Source of the DNA: Tetradesmus obliquus
Lineage: Eukaryota; Chlorophyta; Chlorophyceae; Sphaeropleales; Scenedesmaceae
Assembly (NCBI GenBank): GCA_030272155.1
Contig: CP126199.1
Span: 3,026,501-3,090,500 of the forward strand
Direction: 5' to 3'
Length of the DNA stretch: 64,000 nt
Below the pieces are notes generated by a model. It saw nothing but the letters and a program-made list of their open reading frames with translations, was not told where the DNA came from and searched no databases. Both the position numbers and the translations under genes were made by a program. Positions 47,346 through 57,894 of the stretch are shown piece after piece; positions within the stretch are counted from its first letter, which is position 1; each line of letters opens with the position of its first letter.

Positions 47346-48463
47346 CCACCTTGGCCTCCACCTCCGCATCCAGCAGCTGCACCAGAGGGTGCTGCTGCGG
47401 CCACGCCTGCGGCAGCAGCAGCAGCCAGCAGCAGCGCAAGCAGAAACATGCGCAGTGTGGGTGGAAGGCTTGAGGTGGCGGAGGTGTGGGCAGATAGTTC
47501 GCAGTTACACTGATAGCATTGCACGATGTCACTAAGTCATATGCTTCACCGTAAGCCAGATGCTGAATGTGTGCAGCCGGCCGCACCGATATAACAAAAA
47601 AATGACAGTAGTAACATGTCAAGTTTTGAAACGTCCGCCATAAGTAGCACCTACGGGCCCCGCAAATAACCAGCCCAACAGCAGCAGCAGCAGCAGCAGC
47701 AGCCCACCTTGTGCAGCAGCAGCCCCTGGCCCTCCTTGTAGGCCACCTCGCACACTGGCAGCAGCAGCCGCGAGGTGCTGCTGATGAAGGCGCCCTGCCA
47801 GCTGTCCATGTCTTTCAGGTTAGGGGCAGCCAGCATCACTGGGATGCCTCGCTCAGCACACACCTGCGGCACATTGTGAAAGGACAAAAGGCAGCAGCAT
47901 AATCTATTGCCTTGTTTTGTACAACATGGATGCAAACCCGACGCATGCCACGAGAAAGCAGCATGCAGGTACACAGTCCCATGATGAAGAACGGCACGGT
48001 CGGCACAGCAGCACAAGAGTGAACATGTACGGCAGTCAGGCTCAATCCTGTCTAACTTGGTCGCCTTGTACTCCCCAAGGAGTCAGACACGACAGCAACG
48101 ATTGCCTGCTCCCTGTTTGCTACAAATGACTCCCAGATTGCACGCTCGCAGTGCTGGGCATACAGCAGCATCACTCCTACGATAATTTGCCAAATAACCA
48201 GTCATCACCAGCCACCCACCTGCAGCACCACCTCCCGCACAGTGCCATTCAGCGCGCCCTCATTCGCCGTCACCACCTCCCCAGCAGCAGACACCACAAA
48301 GAAGTTGCTGGTCAAACCTTCGGTCAACGAGCCGTCAGGGCCCATCAGGATTATCTCGTTCACGTCGCGCGGCTGCTGCTGCTCCAGCGCCTGCCGCTGC
48401 CGCACCCACTCGCTGTCCTTGGCCTTGGCGTTCACACGCGGCAAGCCCCTGAATGGTGCCAGC

Positions 48464-48509
<46 letters not shown>

Positions 48510-48834
48510 GTGAGTGCAATGGCACGCCATACGTGATGTCAGCATTCAATTGCAGCTAACCTGGGCAAAGCAAAATGATCACAGAAACCGAGCGCAGGAC
48601 CAGACCATAAACAGCAGAACAAGCAGCAACACATTTAACACATGTAAGCATCACACACACAGCAGCAATAGCAGCAGCAGCAGCAGCAGCAGCAAGCTAC
48701 TTCTTACTTGATGAGCAGCTTCACTGGCGGCTTGGGCCTAGGCAGCAGCGGCTCTGCATGGCACCACAGGTCATGCTGGCCGCTGCTGCCCCACGTCAGC
48801 AGCAGCGTCAGCTTGGCCTGCACAGGGACGCACC

Positions 48835-48868
<34 letters not shown>

Positions 48869-50326
48869 GACAGCTGGCACCGGCTCAACATCGGAGGATT
48901 GCACTCAGGCGCATTCTGGCAACACCAGCAGCTAAATATGGGCTACACCACTGCCAGCAACCAGCATCTACTGACGCAACCAATGGCTCGCCACCACCCG
49001 GACACATTCAAACCTGTTGCAGCAGCTACACAACAATGCACAGCTGCAGCAGAACAACAGCAGCAGCAGCCACACCACGCACCTCGCCTCGCTGACCGCC
49101 ATGCTGCTGCTGCTGCTGCTGCTGCGCCAGCTGCTGCACAGCCACGCGCATGCTGTCTACCACCAGCGGCCGCAGTGAGTCGCTGTGGAACAGCGGCGTG
49201 TCTGCAGCCAGGTGGTCCGCTGCCTGCGGCATGAAGCACGTGCAGGGTACATACACACATTGCTACTAGTTCTCCGCCTGATATGTGAGATGCACAGTCA
49301 CATCAGGGAAGGAGGAGGGGCTGTGGCGGGGGCGGTGATGCCACTGCTTTTCAGCCAGCATACAGCGTGCATTGGTCAACCGCATAATCTGCCCAATCGC
49401 ACTTGGACAACACGACACAAAGACGATAACAACATCAAGCTTGCTGGTTTCAAATGCATGCTCATCGGCTGCTGCTGCAGCAGCAACTGCCACTGCAGCC
49501 ACGGCTGTGCATCAGCATCTGTTGCAATTATGGCTTAAGCAATCTCCACTTTCTTTGCGACGCCGCTGCTGCTGCTGCTGCTGCCGCTGCTGGTGCTGCT
49601 GCTGCTGCCGCGCACCCGTGCGTCTGCGTCCACCATGAGGTTGGCTGACGTGGCCAGCCGCTGCACATGTGAGCTCAGCATGAACACCAGGTCACCACGC
49701 ATGGTCCGCGCTGTGGTGTAGGCGCCTGCAATGGTGGCAGCAGCAGCAGCAGGATCAGCAGCAGCAGGAGAAGAGTCATGTTTGCGTCATCAGGAGCAGC
49801 ACTGCATACTATCGTGTGCGAGTCATGAAGCTCCTTGGCATTGCACAGACATGCAGCGCTGCTGGTGGTAGCGGCGGCTTCCTGTAAGAACACTGATTTG
49901 CCTGTTGGCTTGTCGTACCGCCCGATCAACTAGGCAACAGAATTGTGGGTGGGAGCAACTGTCAATCTCTGCTTCGTGTCAGCAGCGCAGAGCGCAGCAC
50001 GCATGCACAGCATTGGGCCCCTGCTGCTGCCCAAGGTGCTGTGCACAGCTGCTGATCGCACAGAACATGCACAATAAGCACAGTACGTACATTCAGCTCC
50101 GCCCACCTCGTGGTGCATGTTTGAGCCACTCTTTTGAGGATGCCTCACAAGGCACGACCTGCCCATTGTGCACCAGACAGTACTGCATGACAGCTGTACC
50201 AAGAGTAGGAGAGGCTGAGCAAGCGGCTCTGACAGCTGTGAGCCGTCTCAAAGGGGCTATGCGACTAGTTTTTGCGAACGAACGTGCGTGCTGGCAAGTG
50301 CTGCGCCAGAGGCTGCGGCCGGACAT
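47317..50326 (-). CDS. PLP-dependent class IV aminotransferase (BCAT/ADC-lyase fold)
   Basis: Seven minus-strand exons join in phase to about 347 residues: 50326-50107, 49725-49616, 49223-49083, 48817-48708, 48448-48220, 47863-47708, 47394-47317. The N-terminus (MSGRSLWRSTCQHARSFAKT) is basic and Ser/Arg-rich like an organelle transit peptide. Fold-type IV landmarks follow: APRGAYTTARTMRGDLVF, HVQRLATSANL, the presumed PLP lysine Lys194 in LLIKGLPRVNAKAKDSEW, then ILMGPDGSLTEGLTSNFFVV with the PLP-nitrogen Glu237, the GTVREVVLQV helix, and WQGAFISSTSRLLLPVCEV. It aligns with the plant D-amino-acid/branched-chain-like aminotransferases (the AKDSEWV sub-family). Substrate cannot be read from sequence. 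Poly-Gln from a CAG run sits at the end of exon 3. The 3' end seeded the adjacent 49-bp satellite. Confidence 0.9.
48458..48508. repeat. CAG triplet run in an aminotransferase intron
   Basis: CAG units with a TAG interruption, on the coding strand a CTG tract upstream of the exon 48448-48220 acceptor. Confidence 0.85.
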
Positions 50327-51205
50327 GAAGACAGTGCTAGAGAAGCAGCAACCACGCCAGCAACACCGTGCGTGCGTTTTTCAGCAGGCACGTCTCAGTT
50401 CGGACAGTAAAACTGGAACAACAGCTGTTAGGGCAATTTTACCGCGTTTCCGCAGCTCAACTGTGGTATCGGAAAACGTGTGATCGCGAGAACGTGTTCT
50501 GCCAGACGTCTTGGAAGCACCAATTTAATATACAGTAAAAGCTTCTATATGCAGACTAACATTTAAAGATAAGCGCAGCGATCAGGCCTTAAGAGAACCC
50601 GGGAAAACCCTAGCCTCTGAACCTTCACTTGGTGACACTTGCACGTGCAACAAAGCTCAGTGCACATGACATCTGCACGATTTGAGCGTAAGGGTTGTGC
50701 CAGCATGCCAGGAAACAAAGCTCAGGCAGCTCACACACAAAACCAAGGACCTGCGGCACCACTCAAATCGCCATCTGCTGCCGCATGGTACCATGGTACC
50801 GCACCAGCAGTGCCACTGTGCTGGCCGCGGGGCCAGAGTTGTGAACACAAGTGCAAAGCTAGTTGCAGGAACCAAGCTGAACATGCACGGTACCAACGTC
50901 AGTACCCTCCGACCACATTCAAGCAGCGCCACGGCAGCATGAGGTCTTGCATCCTTGACAGCAGGGTAGGCCGCCTGCGGCGCTGTTTAAACAAGCTGAA
51001 GTTCAGCCTGATTAAGCTTGCCTGCCCAAATTGAAGTTCAGCAGCAGCACCATATTCAACCACAGCTCAAGCCTCGGCCCTGAGTGTCTCAATAACATAA
51101 TGCAAGGATTGAAGAGATGCTAGCAACATATTGACGCAGAGGCAGCATGCGCACGCAACAACGTATGCCCCTTAGATGTCTGCTCAGCAGCCTGCAGCGC
51201 AACAC
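50327..51205. other. Spacer between aminotransferase and FAD monooxygenase
   Basis: Upstream of the aminotransferase and downstream of the monooxygenase, both on the minus strand. A perfect 16-bp palindrome (GCGGTACCATGGTACC and flank, near 50786-50800) is present but has no obvious role. No gene supported. Confidence 0.5.
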
Positions 51206-51426
51206 TCAGGCCGGCAGGCGCCCACAATCATACAGCGTATGATCCAAAAAGTGGCTGGGCGAAAACAGCTTTTCCATAACAAAGTCCCTTGCAGCCAGCA
51301 CCGGAGGGAATGGCAGCTGCAGCACCGCACCAAACGCCCACGAACGCACCGTCAGCGGCAGGCAGCGCGCAGCCCGCTCCGCTTCACACTGCCGCAGCAC
51401 GGCTGCTACCGCTGCAGCGTCAAACC

Positions 51427-51465
<39 letters not shown>

Positions 51466-54159
51466 CCTTCATCAGGGGTGCCAGCTGTCGGCCCAGCACC
51501 ACCGCATCTTCAAGCGCTGTGCAGCCGCCTTGTCCGAGATTGGGCGTCTGATCAGGGCAGCGAAAACAGCAGGCAGGCAGATGAGCAAACAATGTGTGGC
51601 TTACAACAGTGTGCAGGCAGCAGGGGTGAGTTCCGTTGGCTGGACGCATGCTGTCTATGTGCGTGCAAGCCCGTGCATGAATGGGAATTATGCAGCTGCC
51701 TGCCCTGGGTGTGTTAGCAGCAAGCTGGCAGCAGAGCGCGTTGATGCATGGGAAGAGGCGCACACTGCTCGGCTGCTGACGCCATTAGAGCGACAAAATT
51801 ACGATCACAGCATGTAGCAATGCTCAGTTTGCTCGACTCACCATAGGGTGTGCAGCATCTCCCACCAACGTAACGCAGCCCTGGCCAAAGCTGCCGCGGG
51901 TCCACCTGCACATGGCAACACATTACAACAGTACAATACATAGATACGCAGTTGTTGTGAGAGAGGCGGTGAGACATAAGCCCAGCCGACAACAGCTGTA
52001 CTGCAGAGCAGCAACCTAGATGTGCGTCACCTCACACCGCACCAGCCGAGTACACCTCTTAGAAAAGCATCACACAAACACTCCATCCCACTCAACCGTA
52101 CAGGCAGCGGTAGTGACAGTTGTCGTGCCAGGGTTCAGAAAGGTGTCGGCACTTGTCATCACTGTTTGAAAGCATCATACAGCAAGCTAGGCTGGCTGCC
52201 GCACCTGTCCCTGATGCGCGCTCTGCTTATGCTGGCAGGGTCTGTGGCTGCCACAGCCTCCCGTATGCCCCAGGACCAGCCACCCACTTGGCCCAGCGCC
52301 TCAGCAACGCAGCCAGCAGGGTCTGCAGGGGCGGGCGCTGCCTGCAGTGACATGCCATGAGTTCGAGAACCGTACAACTTGGTCCTGTTACATGCAACAG
52401 CATGCCTTGTTGTTTGCCAGCAGTAAATGATGACAATGGGCCGCAATTTGCAGCAGCCTGTCGGGCCTGCATCAGATTGCTGCGCAGTGGAGACTTGCTT
52501 CTGTGCTTTGCGTTGTTTAGCACGTGTTGTTTGACACTGCACCTGAGTCGCTCTTCATCTCCCCCAAGTGCCTCAGGCACACAGCAGCAGCAGCAGCAGC
52601 AGCAGGCCACCGCCATGCAGGCTCACCTCATCCGCATTGAAGCAGATGAACCAGTACAGGTCCTTGCTGGTGAGGGGGTACATGCCAGCACGCACACCCG
52701 CGCCGTAGATCTGCCGAATGGTGTCACTGGCCACTGGCAGCTGCCCATCAAACCTGGCGAGGCCCCTGCAGGCGATTTGTTGCACAAGCAGCAGACATGC
52801 AGTAGCCACGCAGCGGGCCTTTTTGAGCTTTGTTGGTGTCACTGGCCACTGGCAGCTGCCCATCAAACCTGGCGAGGCCCCTGCAGGCGATTTGTCCACA
52901 ATTGCAGCAGCCGTGCATTTGAGCGCCTGATTTTGCTGTGTACCTTGGCTTGGCAAGTATGAAGCAGACTGGAAGCTGCCGACTCACTGATGGTGACCTC
53001 TGCTGCCCGCAGTGCTTGGCTCCTAAAGAATGGAAGTGTTCAGGAAGGCAAGAGATTTGCCCCTTCCCATTCTGTTCTAGCAGCTGGGACTTACAGCTGG
53101 CGCAAATCCAGGGACGCTGATTGATAGTGGCGCGGCTGTTGCTTACAATGCCACTCTCCGACCCCTAGGCTGCTAGTCTAGGCTGCACACCGACTCACCT
53201 GTACCCAACATAGCCTGCATAGTTGGCCTGTGGTAGGCCCAGGTTCTTTGCAGCAGCGCTGTTGGCGCCGTCAGCACCTACCAGCACGCTGCAGCTCAGC
53301 TGCTGCCCGCCCGACAGCTGCAGCAGCGTGCGCCCTGCAGCAGCACAGCAAGCCAGGCATGCTAGATTCTAGATGCGGTATGAAGGGCGCCACAATGGTG
53401 GAAAGTGAGCTAATGTTCTGTGAAGGCGAGCATTGTGCACCTCCACTTCAGGCAACACCTGCCAGGCTGCACAGCAGCAGGCAGCTGAATCGCCGCAATG
53501 CTGAACTTGGCCATAGGCAGCTCCCTGCTCAGTTCTGTTGATCAGTGAAACCGCTGAAACGAGCACAACAGCGGTTGGCGAACATATCAGGTCTTAGCAG
53601 CACTATGTGCCTCACAAGTCGCAAATGAAGAAGTATAAATGCACTGCAGCGCACCCACTCACCGTCGGCCCCGCTGCTGATGCCTCTGACATCGCTGCTG
53701 AATTGCACCGCACCAGTCGGCAGCTGCGCAGCCAGCGCCTCAAGCAGGTGAACAAGGCATAGCACGGAGGCATCTGATCAAACAAGCGGATACTTTACTT
53801 ATCATCCACTTGTAACACCTGACAGCTATCGTCTGCACAGCAGCGGCAGCAGGCTGGACACCATGGCTCCTCGCCGCTGCCTTGGCAAAACTGCATGCCC
53901 AACACCTGAGAAACACTCCACCGCACCGCACACCACTCACCATCGGCCCCGCTGCTGATGCCTTGGACATCGCTGCTGAAGTGCACCGCACCAATCGGCA
54001 GCTGGCCAGCCAGCACCTCTAGCAGGTGGCCTCGTGACACGCCGCGAGTCTCGTTCACGCCGCCGGCTGCTGCTGACGCTGCGTCGCACTCGTCCAGAGT
54101 GAAGCTGCGCAGCATCTTGCCGTCAGCCCGCACTAGGTCTACCCTGCAAGCAGCAGCAG

Positions 54160-54194
<35 letters not shown>

Positions 54195-55500
54195 TCTTGC
54201 CATAGCCCGCACTAGGTCTACCCTGCGAGGAACAGCAGCAGCAGGCCAGGCATCACAAGGGTGTGACACAGCGATTTAGCGCTGGCACTGTAGCGTCCTT
54301 AACAGCTGGCACAGCGGTTGCAGGCGCTTGAGATGCCTGCAGTGAAGCCCGACTCCGGAGTGTGACGTGCGCATCCTGCGTTTCTGCAAATGAGGCTGGC
54401 GTTCCCATCAACACCATGCAACTTGCGTTTGCTGGGTTGCACATGCGCGCTTTATGTGTATTAAACTATTCGGCATTCACAGGCCTGGTAGTGCGGCCAC
54501 ACCTTTGCAGCAGCTGGTAGTCATGCCGCAGTTGTTCTGACACGCCTAGGGCATCCAGCGCCCGCCATGCATTGCTCCACAGTGCCACAGCAGAGCCCTC
54601 CTGGCGCAGCGCAGGTGCACGCTCCAGCACCACCACTGGCACACCTTGCTGCAGGTGCATATATATGCGGCAGTAATGCAGCAACATTGTATAAGTTTGT
54701 CATTTGACGTATGCAGTGGTGATGAAAGTTCTTTGGGTCCTGTCATGTTCTGACAGCTGCTGGAGCACCTGGAGACTGACGCGGCAGCCAGTGCAAACAG
54801 GTGCAAAAAATGCATACACAAGAGACTGGGCATCTCTGCTACGCTTCTCTCCGTTGCTCGCTTGCAGGGTGAAGGCTGTCAGCAAGTATCTGCTCGTTCA
54901 GCTGCAGGAGTAGCATCTCCCCAGCAGACATACCTTGTGCAGAGCAACTGCAGTTGCTAGGCCAGCAATGCCAGCGCCTGAAATTGCCACTGGGACATGC
55001 TCCTTGCTGCTTGCCTGGACCCTAACTGCGGCTGCAGGAGCATACAGCAAGCAGCAGTGTCAGCAGCGTTTGGTGCTGTTCAGCTGCAACAGCATCAGCA
55101 CTGCTGAAGTGTCACTGGTGTGCCTGTGCTGTTGGTGTCACTAACTTGGTGACTACTGGCCAGTACTTGCTTACAGGTGCCAGGCAGGGTGTCAGCATCC
55201 ACTGCAGGCGGGTTTAATATTGCTAAAAGAATATCCATTATATTGCCTCAACAGCATAGGTCACAACCGCTGAACATTTAAAGGCCTGGCAGGCATGGTT
55301 CATGTCAACCATTGACACAAGTGGCAGCTGCTGCAGTTGTGGTTAATGCCAGCAGCTGAACAGCAAGCCATGGATCGACCATGCTGCTCACCTCGCCGAC
55401 GTGAGGGCACGTGAGTGCTGATTGCCCCGTTCAACGTGAGGCCTCGCTGGCTCTGCAAGGTGGAGTAAGGAGAGCTGCTGTGGTGCATCATGCTTGTCAT
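51206..55500 (-). CDS. Chloroplast-targeted FAD-dependent monooxygenase (zeaxanthin-epoxidase-like class)
   Basis: Nine minus-strand exons join in phase to about 457 residues: 55500-55392, 55031-54934, 54648-54503, 54143-53941, 53334-53199, 52765-52627, 52341-52205, 51905-51842, 51547-51206. The N-terminus (MTSMMHHSSSPYST, then THVPSRRRAAVRVQA) looks like a chloroplast transit peptide. The class A flavin monooxygenase motifs are all present: GAGIAG at residue 55 (FAD Rossmann), VVVLERAPALRQEGSAVAL, the GADGANS motif at about residue 205, and VTLVGDAAHPMTPNLGQGGC at about residue 334. There is no FHA domain, so it is shorter than a true zeaxanthin epoxidase; substrate is open. A poly-Ser run from a CTG repeat sits near residue 380. 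Duplicate fragments of exons 4 and 6 lie in neighbouring introns. An alternative first exon from an ATG at 56005 (donor at about 55790) also joins in phase to an acceptor near 55452. Confidence 0.92.
51428..51463. repeat. CTG run encoding poly-Ser in the monooxygenase
   Basis: About eleven CTG units; on the minus strand the frame gives a Ser run inside the C-terminal domain, a likely length-polymorphic loop. Confidence 0.85.
52842..52895 (-). pseudogene. Duplicated 5' part of monooxygenase exon 6 with its acceptor
   Basis: Near-identical to 52714-52770, including the intron end ATCGCCTGCAG. It reads GLARFDGQLPVASDT then diverges (NKAQKG), lacking the second half of the exon. Confidence 0.85.
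53680..53760 (-). pseudogene. Duplicated 3' part of monooxygenase exon 4
   Basis: Reads HLLEALAAQLPTGAVQFSSD and VRGISSGADG with the same GTGAGTGG donor as the true exon at 53941. The 5' two thirds of the exon are missing, so it is probably an inert copy or a rare alternative exon. Confidence 0.8.
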
Positions 55501-56201
55501 TTTCACACACATTGGCTGAAACACATCGTATTGTTCGTTGAATTGTCTTCTTAATGATGTTTGAACTGTGCATGTCATGCGAGTGACTCGCAGGGTTTCA
55601 AGGCCCAGCAGGTCACACACGTAACAACACGATCTTGGCCGAAAACATACTCTTGAAGACACCTTTGCATCCAGCTGTTGAATGCACGCGCGCCTGGTGT
55701 GCAACCACGCAGGATCCATTGCTGCCTTTTCTGCTTCACCGACACTTTCGGCAACCACCAGATCTGCGGGCCCGCTGTCAAGCACCTACCTTCACAAACA
55801 GCACCAAACCTTTTGCAGAACCTTTTTTGATGATTTCGAGCTTGGGGACAGCCGGCAGGTCTGCAGCCTGCCGTACAAACAGCAGTAGTGGCAGCAGTAG
55901 CAGCAGGTTGCAGGCTGCTAGTCTGCCACTGCACAGCAGGCTCGCTGGTCGACATGCGCCGTCAGTAACACAACGACTACGGTCACAAACGACGTGCAGG
56001 AGCACGACAGGTGCGCCAAGGCATTCGGTGCTGGGCTGCGTAGCACAACATGCTGCCTATGGTCACATGATGCAGGCCTGCTTTAAACATTGTGTCTCCC
56101 CACCACACCTGGCACCTCTAGCACAGATATACTCAAGCAGCACAAAAATAAACACAAATTGAGATGCAGTGCTTACCATGCCGTGCTATCTGTGCATGCA
56201 G
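55501..56201. other. Divergent region between monooxygenase and the 56.2-57.1 kb gene
   Basis: Contains a minus-strand frame from 56005 to a donor at about 55790 (hydrophobic stretch LLLLLPLLLFV, then PAVPKLEIIKKGSAKGLVLF) that could be an upstream exon of the monooxygenase, and plus-strand frames such as FCRTFFDDFELGDSRQ (about 55808-55855) that could be an upstream exon of the plus-strand gene. Neither can be decided from phase alone. Confidence 0.45.
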
Positions 56202-56485
56202 ACAGCCCGGTGCCAGCAGCTGCAGCCACATTCGCCTTGCAAGACATCACCGTGACACCCCACTACACATCTCATCCACCTCCCGCTCCTTCCCTTGCTG
56301 GTGCTGCTGCTGCAGCTGCTGCCCAGCACCTGGCGCTGCACATCGGGGAGACCACCATTCAGCTGCCCTTCTCTCCAGCACAGGCACAGCAGCTGGATGC
56401 TGAGCTGGCGAAGCTGCTGCAGACCTTTGCAGACAAGCAGGCAGCAAAGCGGCCAAAGCGGTGAGAACCACACTTTCTCAGCAGC

Positions 56486-56538
<53 letters not shown>

Positions 56539-57136
56539 CAGTTCAACTGTTGATTGTCCTCAGCGGCCGCGGCCTTCCAGTTCTTGCTGTGTTGGGCGTA
56601 GAGCTGACACGGCAGCAAGATCTGACGGCTGCTGTCCCGGCGCAGCAATGCAGAACAGCAGTTGCTGACCAAACCTCAACGTCATGTCGAAGCAAGCTGT
56701 GCACTTGCAACCTTCCGTCAGGTTCAAGGGTCAAAGGGCTGCTGCAGTGGTCCGAGGGCCCGCGGGGGCCCAGCACTTGTTGACACTGTGCAACCCCTGC
56801 ATTGCAAGCTTCTCTGAGGTGAACAGACCAACCAATCCCCAAATTCAAAGATGTACATGTACCATCTCTGATCTGTGGTGGTCTCCTATTCATTGTCTTA
56901 ATTGTTATTTATTCTTTGTGTGCAGGTGGGACATGATGGAGGTTCGCTTCAAAGGGCCAGAGGCAGGGTCGGGCCTAGAGCTGCTGGAGCTGTTCTGCAA
57001 CCCCAATGCACACGCAACTGCATTCGATGCCAAGCTGCTGGTCACGATCCAGGCAGCAGGAGGCCTCAAGGTTATGAGTGAGGGGCGGCTGAGTGCCATC
57101 AAGGCAGACCTGGATGCATACCTGGCATCACAATGA
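56202..57136 (+). CDS. Unrecognised protein, N-terminus missing
   Basis: Two plus-strand exons, 56202-56460 and 56926-57136, join in phase 2 across a GTGAGA/TGCAG intron. The first reads [20 protein letters not shown], an Ala/Pro stretch, then [20 protein letters not shown] and a short helix ending KQAAKRPKR. The second begins [20 protein letters not shown] and ends [13 protein letters not shown]. The beta-rich then helical layout is loosely like the C-terminal COMM domain, but I do not claim membership. The reading enters the first exon in phase 1, so an upstream exon is required; none was found with confidence in 55500-56200. A CAG run of 16 units lies in the intron. Confidence 0.6.
56489..56536. 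repeat. (CAG)16 triplet run
   Basis: Pure CAG run just after the donor in the intron of the unrecognised plus-strand gene. Confidence 0.95.
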
Positions 57137-57894
57137 TGCTGGTGGTGTGCGGTGGTAATGCTAATCCTTCGAATGGTGTGCTGGACTCCAGTGGAGGTTG
57201 CTCGTTGATGGTCATCCAATGACCAATGTTTGGGAGTGGGATCGGCAGGATATCAGCAGAGTAGCAGCGCACAGCAGGATTTGTATATATTAGCTGGCGT
57301 GTTGACACTTGCTTGGGACAGCAATGTTGCTGGGCAGCACGCATGTGCTGCTGCACATATTGTGCGCACGTTGACACAGCAGCCGGTCAGGCAGCATCTC
57401 AGAATTGTCATGTGCAGCCTGTGCTTGGCAGGCTGCAAGCATCTGTCCAGCGCCAGTGCCCGCGCGCAACAGAAAACCAGCTATGGGCTCTGCGTGCATG
57501 ACGGGGCATGCTGTCTGCTACTGTACATGAGTGCGCACATGATCAGCTGCGCTCCGGCCCCTTGACATGCATGCTGTTGATAAGCAACATCCAGTGGCCA
57601 GCAGATTTTAATGGTGTAGTTGTTAACCCGGTGACGAGAAGTGCACGGCAGGCATACAGCATTGATGGGCGTCGTACTGCTGGCAGCCGCACGTGATAAT
57701 TGAATCACTATGTGACAGTCCTACTTCCCAGCTGCATCCTGCTGCACGCTCAGTGATACCGGTTTTACAAATTCTTGCAGCGTCTTACAGTGCTTCTCTT
57801 TTCGTTCATAGCAGGGTTGGTGGGCACGTGAAGCCACCCGCCAAGTTGCTTATCGAGCATTGCATCAAGGGCACCACGCAGATCGGACGGGAAA
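57137..57894. other. Intergenic, no supported gene
   Basis: Between the unrecognised plus-strand gene and the cysteine protease start. Presumed promoter of the protease; no element can be named. Confidence 0.5.
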
